Shown piece after piece: positions 8,959 to 16,613 of a stretch of DNA of 64,000 nucleotides. Positions within the stretch are counted from its first letter, which is position 1, and every line of letters starts with the position of its first letter. The notes under the pieces were generated by a model. That model saw nothing but the letters and a program-made list of their open reading frames with translations. It was not told the origin of the DNA and made no database searches. This DNA comes from Psychrobacillus sp. NEAU-3TGS (GTDB lineage: Bacteria > Bacillota > Bacilli > Bacillales_A > Planococcaceae): NCBI RefSeq assembly GCF_029955155.1, contig NZ_JAPNOZ010000010.1, positions 1 through 64,000 of the forward strand, written 5' to 3'. The position numbers and the translations under genes were made by a program.

Positions 8959-10179
8959 TTGAAAGCAATTATTTTTATCAGCACAAACAAATCCGGATCT
9001 AGCAGGGAAGCGATTAAAGCAGCCGGAGATTTAGGATACTTTACCATCCTTTTCACAAATAACGAGAAGCAAATCCAACAAAGACAGGAATATACAGACG
9101 TCCACAAAATGGTTTTTGTAAACACATACGAGCTAGACGATATGAGAGAAGAAATTTTCAAGTTACAAAAAGTTGGTGTCGATATAAAAATCATCGTTAG
9201 TTTTGTTGATCCTTTTGTTCATACCGCTTCTATCCTTTGTGATGAATTTTGTCACAATTATGTTCTGTCTAAAGCCATTGAAATAATGGAAAATAAAGAG
9301 GAGACACGGTCGGTTTTAAAAGATCAGCCCTATACCCCTAAATTTTTCTTGATCAACCCAGGCGATTCAATTCCTATAGAAACGATATGTGAACAGTTTG
9401 ATTTTCCTATTATTATAAAATCACCCAAATCCACCGGATCTAAAGACGTATTGTTAGCCGAAGGAAAAGAACAACTAAAAAAACATATTGAAAATCTTCT
9501 AAGTAAGAATCCAGATACCACTATAATGATAGAAGAATATATAGAAGGTGATCAATATTTGGTAGAAGTAATCGTTCACAAACATAAACCACGTATTGTT
9601 GGAATTCTTGAACAAGAAATTACAAAGAACAAGCGATTTATCATTACAGGTTATGGTGTGCTTGCAAATGTTCCTTTAACGATTAGAAAAGGAATTGAAA
9701 ATGTTCTGCTATCCATTATTCAAGAGCTCAATATTGAAAATGGCGCTTTACATTTGGAAATCCGTTTAGCTAAGAATGGTTGGAAACTCATCGAGATTAA
9801 TCCAAGAATTTCCGGAGGTGCCATGAACAAAATGATTCAAGCAGCATTCGGAATAAATTTAGTAGAAGAGACGCTTAAATTATATTTAGGAAAAAGTCCT
9901 GCTCTATTACCGAAATTTAAGAAGTTTGTTTTTACCAAATATGTTATTGCCACAAAGAAAGGAATACTAGCTAAAGTAACTGGTAAAGCGAGGGCTAAAA
10001 AGTCTCCGGGAGTCGTAGAGGTTTACGTGAAGCCTAAAAAAGGAACTCTTTTAACGCCACCATTATCCATGGGACATCGATATGCTTATGTAATTGCTGT
10101 TGGTAGTAGTTTAGAAGAAGCCAAAAAACTCGCAAATACTGCAGCAGGCGAAATTACTTTCCATTTAGAAGAGGAGTAA
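8959..10179 (+). CDS. ATP-grasp carboxylate-amine ligase
   Basis: 406 aa from TTG 8959, which has GGGAG seven bases upstream. The frame is open back to 8857 but that extension has no ribosome binding site. An N-terminal Rossmann-like pre-ATP-grasp domain (KAIIFISTNKSGSSREA) precedes the ATP-grasp fold (about 115-310). There FPIIIKSPKSTGSKDV forms the nucleotide loop, MIEEYIEGDQYLVEV is the central strand and LIEINPRISGGAMN supplies the Mg-binding Glu/Asn. The family joins an acyl-phosphate to an amine (compare BacD-type amino-acid ligases). It is the only plus-strand gene of the cluster, divergent from a MurF-like gene. It closely resembles the frameshifted ATP-grasp gene at 13433-14655. Substrates cannot be read from sequence. 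Confidence 0.82.
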   Translation: MKAIIFISTNKSGSSREAIKAAGDLGYFTILFTNNEKQIQQRQEYTDVHKMVFVNTYELDDMREEIFKLQKVGVDIKIIVSFVDPFVHTASILCDEFCHNYVLSKAIEIMENKEETRSVLKDQPYTPKFFLINPGDSIPIETICEQFDFPIIIKSPKSTGSKDVLLAEGKEQLKKHIENLLSKNPDTTIMIEEYIEGDQYLVEVIVHKHKPRIVGILEQEITKNKRFIITGYGVLANVPLTIRKGIENVLLSIIQELNIENGALHLEIRLAKNGWKLIEINPRISGGAMNKMIQAAFGINLVEETLKLYLGKSPALLPKFKKFVFTKYVIATKKGILAKVTGKARAKKSPGVVEVYVKPKKGTLLTPPLSMGHRYAYVIAVGSSLEEAKKLANTAAGEITFHLEEE

Positions 10180-10185
10180 AACTAA

Positions 10186-10211
10186 GAACACCTTACAGGT
10201 GCTCTTTTTTT
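10186..10211 (+). terminator. Rho-independent terminator
   Basis: GAACACCT (10186-10193), loop TAC, AGGTGCTC (10197-10204), one mismatch, then a run of T. It lies six bases after the ATP-grasp stop codon. Confidence 0.8.
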
Positions 10212-10289
10212 AATTTTATAAACAAAAGTGTAGTTCCTATCTCTGTCCGATGTCGCAAGGTGGAAATATAAATAGAGTAACGAATATTA

Positions 10290-10469
10290 TAGGAATAATA
10301 CGTGATAAGACAGAGCTATTAAGTGTCTGTTGGGATTTCCGCTACAGGGTGGACGCTTTCCGCGGGCACGGCTTCAATCTCCTCGTCGCTCACCTGGCGG
10401 AAAGCGTCCATATAGTAACGAAAATCACAGCTGTCACTAGTCAACACACTACGTCGCACTTTCTCTATA
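10290..10469. repeat. Dispersed inverted-repeat element, short form (copy A)
   Basis: A 180-base member of the repeat family described in the findings. Core GGCTTCAATCTCCTCG and the 14-base perfect palindrome arms TGGACGCTTTCCGC (10350-10363) and GCGGAAAGCGTCCA (10397-10410) are clear. Outer ends are degenerate versions of TAGGGAAACTGC. It looks like a full paired element whose middle has been deleted, leaving a compact hairpin. Open frames in it are not genes. Confidence 0.7.
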
Positions 10470-10543
10470 CCACGCATCATAAAAAAAGTCATATCTTATT
10501 TTACTTAAAAAGTTATTAGCTTGTTTTTCTTAGCCCAAATACA

Positions 10544-10591
10544 AGAAACCTGAATAACGCTCCTTTAGTCAGAGTGTTATTCAGGTTTCTT
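10544..10591 (-). terminator. Terminator of the fusion ligase gene
   Basis: About 19 paired bases (10544-10562 with 10572-10591, sequence AGAAACCTGAATAACGCTC and its near complement) lie directly after the stop codon of the minus-strand gene at 10597. The T tract is modest on both strands, so it may work bidirectionally. Confidence 0.75.
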
Positions 10592-10596
10592 TAAGA

Positions 10597-12765
10597 TTAT
10601 TCTTTAAACGTTTGATCCAAAAACTTGACTGTATCAAACATATTCGTTTTACTTGCTCCTTTGATCAAAATCGTATCGTCTTTCTCCACAATCTCTGCCA
10701 ATAATTCATGTAATTGTTCCTTATTTAGAAAATGATAAACATTTTTAGAGGGAAATCCTTTTGCCTTCGCTTGAGCTCCAATTTCTTCCGTTCTAAACCC
10801 ATAGGTGATTAATATATCAATGCCTTTTTCCTGAACGTAATCGCCTACTTTCCGATATTCTTGTTCTCTTAACTCACCTAGCTCTCTCATTTGACCAATA
10901 ATTGCTATTTTTCGTTGTTTCCCTATATTAGCTAGTACATCCAACGCAGCACGTACTCCTTGTGGATGAGAGTGGACAGTGTCATCAATTACTGTAATGT
11001 TGTCCCGACAATTATATATTGTTAATCTTCTAGGCGGTTTTCTAAAAATCAACCCGGCTTTAATTTCCATTGGGGTGAACCCTAAATAGTCAGCCACAGC
11101 AATCGCATTTAAAGCATTGTATACATGATGCTCGCCTAAAATAGGGATAAATAGTTCAATTTCTTGCCGCTGCAGTCTCATTTTGAAACTCATACCATTC
11201 TCTTTATATTGAATCTTATAGGCCCTGTAGTTAGCTGGTGACTTTGTACTGACCGTCATTATTTTCCCTTTAAATTGCTGAGTCTCCAAATACTTAGAGT
11301 TTTCATCATCTTTGTTTACGACGAGGATACCTTCTTGATCCATCCCGTGAATTAGTTCAGATTTTGCATGAGCAACTCCTCTAATATCACTATCAAAGTT
11401 TCCGACATGTGCAAGACCGATATTGGTCACTATGCTAATGTTTGGTCTAATAATGCTACAATGTTCCGTGATAACCCCTGGATAAGCCATACCATATTCT
11501 AATACTACCGCCTCGTGAGCATCATTAATTTCTGCAGCATGTTTTTTGGTATGCTCCGTTGTATTCCAATAATCTTTGGATTCAAAAATGTTCCACCTCT
11601 TAGACAATATCGATGCAAGGAATGCCTTAGTCGTTGTTTTACCAGCGCTTCCCGTTATCGCAATGATTGGTATTTCTCCTTTTTCTTCGATCTTTTTCCT
11701 CTTTACTTTGCTAATTTCCTTTGTTATTTTCGTTTGATTTTCTGCTATAAATTTTGCATATTGAATGGAATGGATTACTACATCTAGTTCCAAATAAAAA
11801 GCAGGAGGACAGCCTGGACGCCAGTTTACTTCGTAAATCCAAATTTTTAAATTTTCATCTAGTCCAACGTCAATTCCTATTTCATCGATAACTTCTCCAT
11901 ATTTCACCATTTGTATTTCATCTAAATGATTAGCTAACGACAACGAAAAGTGCTCAAGCATCCGTCTAATATCAAATGCTTCTTCCTTAAATTCCTGTAG
12001 CAAAAATGGATCTAAATAATTTGTGAAACCACCATTATTAATATTGGGAATGATAGATCCGTTTGGAGCGACTCGTGGATAAATAGTAGTAATCACCCAC
12101 TTGCCTTCCCCATTTTTTTGTACATGAAGCCTAAAATCATACACTTGACCAGATTTATTGACCGATTGTATATATGGTTGAACTATAAAAGTGCCAGACG
12201 ATAGCTTATCCTCCAAAAATACATTCAGCTGTTCCCTTGTATAAAATACATTATCTGAGTCCTTCCTCACTTCATAACCCTTTTCTATTTCAGAAATAAA
12301 AAAGATTCCTTTCCCCTTTCTTCCATCAATCGGTTTAAGGACAACTTTATGAAAAGAAGAGATGAACTTGTAAAAATTCTCTACATTCTTTACCACTTCA
12401 GAGGGGATTAAGTAGCTTGCAAATTCCTTGGCCTCCATTAGGCGCTCAGTGATATTCCACTTATTACCTATTGAGTTTGTAGTAAATGGGATTTCACTTT
12501 TCAATTTATCAATGATTTCTTTTGACTTCGCTAATTTTTCAGGGCTCCCTGCATTATAAATAACATCTGGAAAAGGCATGATTTTCTCTTTCCAGCTTCC
12601 ATTTTCATAAACTTGACCTCGAATAGATCGATTCACAAAATTTACTACACCTGGTGAAAAGTAAAAAAAGTTGACCCCCTCCGCTTTAGCGACTGCAGCA
12701 TATGCATATGACTTGATGACGGATTTTGGATCTTTACGATGGTGCAGCATTCCTATTGTTGTCAT
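10597..12765 (-). CDS. YheC/YheD-type ATP-grasp fused to a Mur ligase
   Basis: 722 aa. Residues 1 to about 350 resemble YheC/YheD, ATP-grasp proteins known from Bacillus spore coats: opening GMLHHRKDP, nucleotide-binding VVLKPIDGRKGKGIFF (141-156), IVQPYIQ, and a C-terminal EIGIDVGLDENLKIWIYEVN metal/ATP site with WRPG. After a Lys-rich linker (about 348-363), residues 365-722 form a Mur-ligase ATPase and C-terminal domain: P-loop ITGSAGKTTTK (370-380), ITNIGLAHVGNFDS, DDTVHSHPQG and IIGQMRELGE. The N-terminal UDP-sugar domain of normal Mur enzymes is absent, replaced by the ATP-grasp. The order resembles cyanophycin synthetase. A strong AAAAGGAG precedes ATG. Probably makes two successive amide bonds; substrates unknown. 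Confidence 0.85.
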   Translation of the reverse strand: MTTIGMLHHRKDPKSVIKSYAYAAVAKAEGVNFFYFSPGVVNFVNRSIRGQVYENGSWKEKIMPFPDVIYNAGSPEKLAKSKEIIDKLKSEIPFTTNSIGNKWNITERLMEAKEFASYLIPSEVVKNVENFYKFISSFHKVVLKPIDGRKGKGIFFISEIEKGYEVRKDSDNVFYTREQLNVFLEDKLSSGTFIVQPYIQSVNKSGQVYDFRLHVQKNGEGKWVITTIYPRVAPNGSIIPNINNGGFTNYLDPFLLQEFKEEAFDIRRMLEHFSLSLANHLDEIQMVKYGEVIDEIGIDVGLDENLKIWIYEVNWRPGCPPAFYLELDVVIHSIQYAKFIAENQTKITKEISKVKRKKIEEKGEIPIIAITGSAGKTTTKAFLASILSKRWNIFESKDYWNTTEHTKKHAAEINDAHEAVVLEYGMAYPGVITEHCSIIRPNISIVTNIGLAHVGNFDSDIRGVAHAKSELIHGMDQEGILVVNKDDENSKYLETQQFKGKIMTVSTKSPANYRAYKIQYKENGMSFKMRLQRQEIELFIPILGEHHVYNALNAIAVADYLGFTPMEIKAGLIFRKPPRRLTIYNCRDNITVIDDTVHSHPQGVRAALDVLANIGKQRKIAIIGQMRELGELREQEYRKVGDYVQEKGIDILITYGFRTEEIGAQAKAKGFPSKNVYHFLNKEQLHELLAEIVEKDDTILIKGASKTNMFDTVKFLDQTFKE

Positions 12766-12869
12766 TTAATATTCTCCTTTTAACATTTGTGTGATTATAT
12801 TTGTATTAAATTCATCCATCTTGCATTGGATACGGACAAACGTTCAGTTTTTTTAGTAAAAATAAAAAA

Positions 12870-12890
12870 CACCCCAAGACTTGTAGGGTG
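12870..12890 (-). terminator. Rho-independent terminator
   Basis: On the minus strand CACCCTA...TTGGGGTG is followed by a long T-rich tract (12855-12869). It lies just after the CotZ-like gene stop and separates it from the fusion ligase gene. Confidence 0.8.
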
Positions 12891-12901
12891 AAGAGGTGCC
12901 A

Positions 12902-13345
12902 TTACCATTTCGGCTCAATAATTATTTTTCTTGTTAACAATTCGGTCTCCAATAGTTGTATGGCACAAATACGTGACAAATCAACATTCTTACATATAGA
13001 TGTTTTTTCTAATCTAACCAAATCACAAAAAGAATTAGAGTAATTCCCCTCAATATCAAGAGGACGTAGTAACGAAATTGTTGTACAACATCTTTCTTTA
13101 TCGATGGACTCTATTCTAAAATAAATTGTTTCAAAACACTCTTCCCTACTGCTAAAGCTTAATGGGTCCCCTTTTTTGGTTATTAAGAGTAAGGGAATCG
13201 TATCGGTACCTGCTATTTTGGCAAGTAATCGACCGAAAAATTTCGTTTGGGAATTATTTAATAAATCCTGGAGCAATTTCAATTCACAGAGTGCATCACA
13301 TATACATTGGTTACTTTTTATTTCGCTGCTCAATTGATTTTTCAA
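12902..13345 (-). CDS. CotY/CotZ-family spore coat protein
   Basis: 147 aa, the usual CotZ length. The family pattern is collinear: CICDALCELKLLQDLL at the N-terminus, a small-residue segment with DTIPLLLITKKGDPL, FETIYFRIESIDKERCCTTISLLRPL, and FCDLVRLEKTSICKNVDLSRICAIQ near the end. Nine cysteines, including CxC and CC, fit the disulfide-linked two-dimensional lattices these crust/exosporium proteins form. The start is TTG 13345 or the TTG four codons later; GGAAGGGGG lies one base before the first and 12 before the second, so the start is uncertain. Its place between the fusion ligase and an ATP-grasp gene, all on one strand, ties this cluster to sporulation. Confidence 0.85.
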   Translation of the reverse strand: MKNQLSSEIKSNQCICDALCELKLLQDLLNNSQTKFFGRLLAKIAGTDTIPLLLITKKGDPLSFSSREECFETIYFRIESIDKERCCTTISLLRPLDIEGNYSNSFCDLVRLEKTSICKNVDLSRICAIQLLETELLTRKIIIEPKW

Positions 13346-13432
13346 CCCCCTTCCTACTCTTAGTACTTATAATATTACGGCTTGAGAAGGTTACACGGGT
13401 AAACAGACTAACTTATTGAACCACTGTTGCTT

Positions 13433-14655
13433 TCAAAAAGGTTCTAGATAAAATTTAATTTCTTTTGCAGCTTCTAAGGCAATCTCTTCTGCTTGTTCCG
13501 CTGTTTCTGAAACAGCAATGACACATGCATAGCGATTTCCCATTGAATATGGGCTCGTTATAATTCTTCCTTCCAGAGGTTTAATGTGAACATGCCTCAC
13601 ACCTTCATGCATTAAAGCCTGTTCTTTTCCGGAAATTTTGAGTAGTTTTCCACGGGAACCTATTGTTAAATATTTGGCATACACTTGCTTTTTCTTCTTT
13701 TCTAGTAAAATAGGCTCCTCACCTAAATATATTTTTAAAATTTGTTCTAACAGATTAATCCCGGTTCCTTCTTCGATAATTCTATTCATCTCTCCTCCAG
13801 CCATTCTCGGATTTATTTCTATTAGTTTCCATTCACCACTAACAAGTTTCATCTCCATATGACAGGATCCATTCTCAAGACCTATTTCTTCTATAATTTT
13901 GGAAATGCCAGCATATAAACTGCGATATTCATCCATATCGACTTTCCCAGGAAAACTATAACCAGTAACGATAAATCTGCCATTGTATAACACTTCCTGC
14001 TCCACTAATCCTAGGAACTTAATTTCATTGTTATAAACCAAAATTTCAATAAGATACTGTGGTCCTTGTAAAAATTCTTCTATTAAAAATGGGTAATGTG
14101 GGTGATTTTTTTTAGTAACGTTAAAGCATTTACTAGCTTTTCTATCGTTTCAACAAGTAGTACATCCTTTGAACCATTTGATATTGGGGGTTTTATAATA
14201 AAGGGAAAGAGGGATTTATATTCTTTTTCAAACTTTTCAAGGGAATCATCTGACCGAAAAATTGTATAAAAGGGGGTAGTCGGAAAGTTCTTTAGTTTTT
14301 CCCTTATCGCTATTTTGTTTTCCATTAATATTAAGGAATCGATGGACGTTTCAGCTAGCTCAAAAAACTTTGATATCCTAGCTGCATAAGAAACATATGG
14401 ATCAATTAAACTGACGCATGCGCAAATATGCTTCCCTTGTTCCATCAGCCTCGTTATTTCTTCCACCATTTGCTGTTCGTCTAATAAATCTTCCATTAGC
14501 ACAAACTGATCCACTTCCGAGAAATCAGAATTACTCGTGATGCGCTTAGTCTTGTCCGTGCAAAGAACGACACAATATCCCATTTCTTTTGCTATCTTCA
14601 GGGCTTCCTTACTTGTTCCATATTTATAACTTCCGATAAATACAATTGTTTTCAT
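13433..14655 (-). pseudogene. ATP-grasp carboxylate-amine ligase, frameshift in an A8 run
   Basis: Two frames (14083-14667 and 13433-14041) make one protein of about 407 aa, collinear with the 406-aa ATP-grasp gene at 8959. The junction is T8 on the plus strand (14106-14113). One more base restores LLKKNHPHYPFLIEEFLQGPQYLIEILVYN. The N-terminal part has KTIVFIGSYKYGTSKEA and FPFIIKPPISNGSKDV; the C-terminal part has LIEINPRMAGGEMN. Start ATG 14655 has AGGTGG eight bases upstream; the GTG at 14667 overlaps that site. A CATACTTTA box lies 39 bases upstream. The lesion could be a sequencing error, real loss, or a site for slippage on eight A residues. Confidence 0.8.
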
Positions 14656-14693
14656 AGGAATAGCCACCTATTCATTTATACACTTTTTCTCTA

Positions 14694-14702
14694 TAAAGTA
14701 TG
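14694..14702 (-). promoter_or_regulatory. Sigma-K-like -10 element
   Basis: The minus strand reads CATACTTTA, a perfect CATANNNTA, 39 bases before the start of the frameshifted ATP-grasp gene. No clear AC at the -35 distance. An overlapping CATACATA also resembles a sigma-E -10, so a mother-cell promoter of either type is possible. Confidence 0.4.
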
Positions 14703-14869
14703 TATGCAAAACCATTTAGCCACTACATTCGCCTAATAGGATATTTCTTTTCATTAAGTTGTTTTATAGTGGGTTTTATTGTAGTATTAGTTGTTTACTT
14801 TTACTATGTAATATAAATAACGGTAGGTGTTTTTTCATCTATTCGTTAGTAGAAAGTCTGGTGAAAAAA

Positions 14870-15760
14870 TTGAATAAGAAAGCACTCATTTTAGCCTCAT
14901 TTACAGTCTTTATCTGGGGATCCACTTTTGCAGCAATTAGTTCTAGCTTACACGGTGGCTATTCTGCCGGTCATTTGATATTATTCCGCTTTATCATTGC
15001 ATCCATTATTTTCGCTATAATTGCATGTTGGCCAGGGGTTAGTTTTCGCTTGCCGAAAAAAGAAGATTTACTCAAAATAGCGTTTCTTGGATGGATTGGA
15101 ATCAGTTTATATCATATATGTGTAACCTTTGGACAACTGACTATTACTGCCGGCACTGCAGGGATGCTAATCGGTTCTGCTCCCATCTTCACAACTATTA
15201 TCGCAGTGATTGTATTAAAAGAACGTCTCGGAACGATTGGATGGTTTGGATTAGCATTTGGTTTTGTTGGTATTGTGTTAATCGGAATAGGTACTGGAGA
15301 TTCCTTATTCAACATCTCACCTGGCGTATTTTTAGTTATTATAGCAGCTATTGCAACTTCCATATTTTTTGTATATCAGAAATCATTACTGTTAAAATAC
15401 AATCCAATTGAGTTAACCGCTTATTTCACTTGGACAGGTACCATTCCTTTTCTTGTGTTTGCTCCAGGATTGCTAGACGACATCGGGCATGCAACTCTTG
15501 AAGCAAATTTGTCCGCAATATACATAGGAGTATTTCCAACAGCCATTGCCTATTTAACTTGGGCGATTGCTTTATCGCTAAGCAAAGCAAGCTCCATCTC
15601 TAGCTTACTCTATGCAGAACCGGTTATTGCGATAGTGGTCGCTTGGTTGTGGTTAGGTGAACTACCAACCATTCTTTCTATCATTGGAGGATTTATCGCA
15701 ATCGCAGGTGTATTGATCGTACATTTGTATGGTAGAAGACGAGGTTCTGTTCGAAAATGA
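14870..15760 (+). CDS. EamA-family (DMT) transporter
   Basis: About 296 aa with ten hydrophobic segments in two EamA halves, the family's usual design. The first half starts ILASFTVFIWGSTFAAISSSL and the second near FLVIIAAIATSIFFVYQKSLLL, ending in short basic GRRRGSVRK. The start is uncertain: TTG 14870 has GGTGA six bases upstream, and GTG 14861 gives three extra residues. The open frame to 14759 has no ribosome binding site and a poor signal. Such proteins export or import small metabolites such as amino acids and drugs; the substrate cannot be inferred. It is divergent from the ATP-grasp gene, so it could export a product of that cluster, but this is speculation. Confidence 0.82.
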   Translation: MNKKALILASFTVFIWGSTFAAISSSLHGGYSAGHLILFRFIIASIIFAIIACWPGVSFRLPKKEDLLKIAFLGWIGISLYHICVTFGQLTITAGTAGMLIGSAPIFTTIIAVIVLKERLGTIGWFGLAFGFVGIVLIGIGTGDSLFNISPGVFLVIIAAIATSIFFVYQKSLLLKYNPIELTAYFTWTGTIPFLVFAPGLLDDIGHATLEANLSAIYIGVFPTAIAYLTWAIALSLSKASSISSLLYAEPVIAIVVAWLWLGELPTILSIIGGFIAIAGVLIVHLYGRRRGSVRK

Positions 15761-15835
15761 AATATAAAAGTGCTAAAGCTCCCGTTTCTGATCCGATTTA
15801 GCTTATAGGAATGATAAATGGAATAACGCGCATAA

Positions 15836-16259
15836 TAGGGAAACTGCGTGGTAGAGAGTTGAATGAAGGGACCGCTGGGATTTTAGCTACAGGGTGGACG
15901 CTTTCCGCGGGCACGGCTTCAATCTCCTCGGAGCTCACGCTCCTGCGGGGCTTTCAGCTCGTACTGTTCCCGCCGGAGACGCCACCCCTTCGCTACAATC
16001 TAATAGAGTTTGCTATTTACTCCATAAGGAGACACTAAATTTAGTACTATGTTGCATTTTCTATGGGTGAAAACCTTTGATTAGTCAGCAAGTTCTATTG
16101 ATTGAAGCGCAAGGCGGCGACACCTGCGGGAACAGCGGGACAGATGAGACCCCGCAGGAGCGTGCGACGAGGAGGCTCACCGCCCGCCCCGCGGTAAGCG
16201 TCCGCCTGGAGCGGAAATCAATTGCCTTTGCCATGTCTCTTTACCGTGCAGTTTCCCTA
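15836..16259. repeat. Paired inverted-repeat element (copy B)
   Basis: About 424 bases. It begins TAGGGAAACTGCGTGGTA and ends with the inverted TTACCGTGCAGTTTCCCTA. The left half contains GGACGCTTTCCGCGGGCACG and GGCTTCAATCTCCTCGGAGC; the right half is a diverged inverted half with CCCCGCAGGAGCGTG. The halves are separated by an AT-rich spacer (about 16020-16075). GC content is far above the flanks. Open frames inside are not genes. Confidence 0.75.
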
Positions 16260-16341
16260 TACCCCGTTTAAAATAAAAATATCCCATCCCTGACGCTACT
16301 TGAAAAAGTATCACATGACTAAACCTTTATAGATCCCCATT

Positions 16342-16378
16342 AAAAAATATTAGGTTTCAGTATAACCTAATATTTTTT
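16342..16378 (-). terminator. Bidirectional rho-independent terminator
   Basis: A 15-base perfect stem AAAAAATATTAGGTT (16342-16356) pairs with 16364-16378, loop TCAGTAT. The stop codon of the small minus-strand gene lies inside the stem. Confidence 0.8.
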
Positions 16379-16612
16379 CGTTTTATCTATTCTGTGATAT
16401 TCGGATATTTGAATCACTCGAACGTTTCGCGTATTCAGTTCATGGTAAATTCCTCTACTATCGGTGAAGGAAATATATTGATCTCGCTCCATTTGAACAA
16501 GTTCTTCCGCTTTTTCTTGGGACTCTACATGGATGAATCTTCGAATATAATGCTCTTCATCAAAAAAGTAAGTTATTTTGAATTCTTTCACCGCTACTAT
16601 CTCCTGTTCCAT
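16367..16612 (-). CDS. Small hypothetical protein coupled to the P450
   Basis: 81 aa, charged and soluble, starting MEQEIVAVKEFKITYFF, with EEHYIRRFIHVESQEKAEELVQ in the middle and VRVIQISEYHR near the end. I do not recognise the family; the strand/helix pattern suggests a compact alpha-beta fold. The upstream P450 ends TAG and this ATG follows after one base (TAGTATG), so it is almost certainly translated by coupling and may be a partner of the P450. No own promoter is seen. It ends inside a terminator stem. Confidence 0.6.
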   Translation of the reverse strand: MEQEIVAVKEFKITYFFDEEHYIRRFIHVESQEKAEELVQMERDQYISFTDSRGIYHELNTRNVRVIQISEYHRIDKTKKY

Positions 16613-16613
16613 A

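Noticed and set aside
10250-10519. 89-codon plus-strand frame
   Set aside because: Spans repeat copy A and has no ribosome binding site.
15811-16271. Two open frames of 75 and 64 codons
   Set aside because: They lie entirely within repeat copy B, have no ribosome binding site, and equivalent frames recur in other copies.
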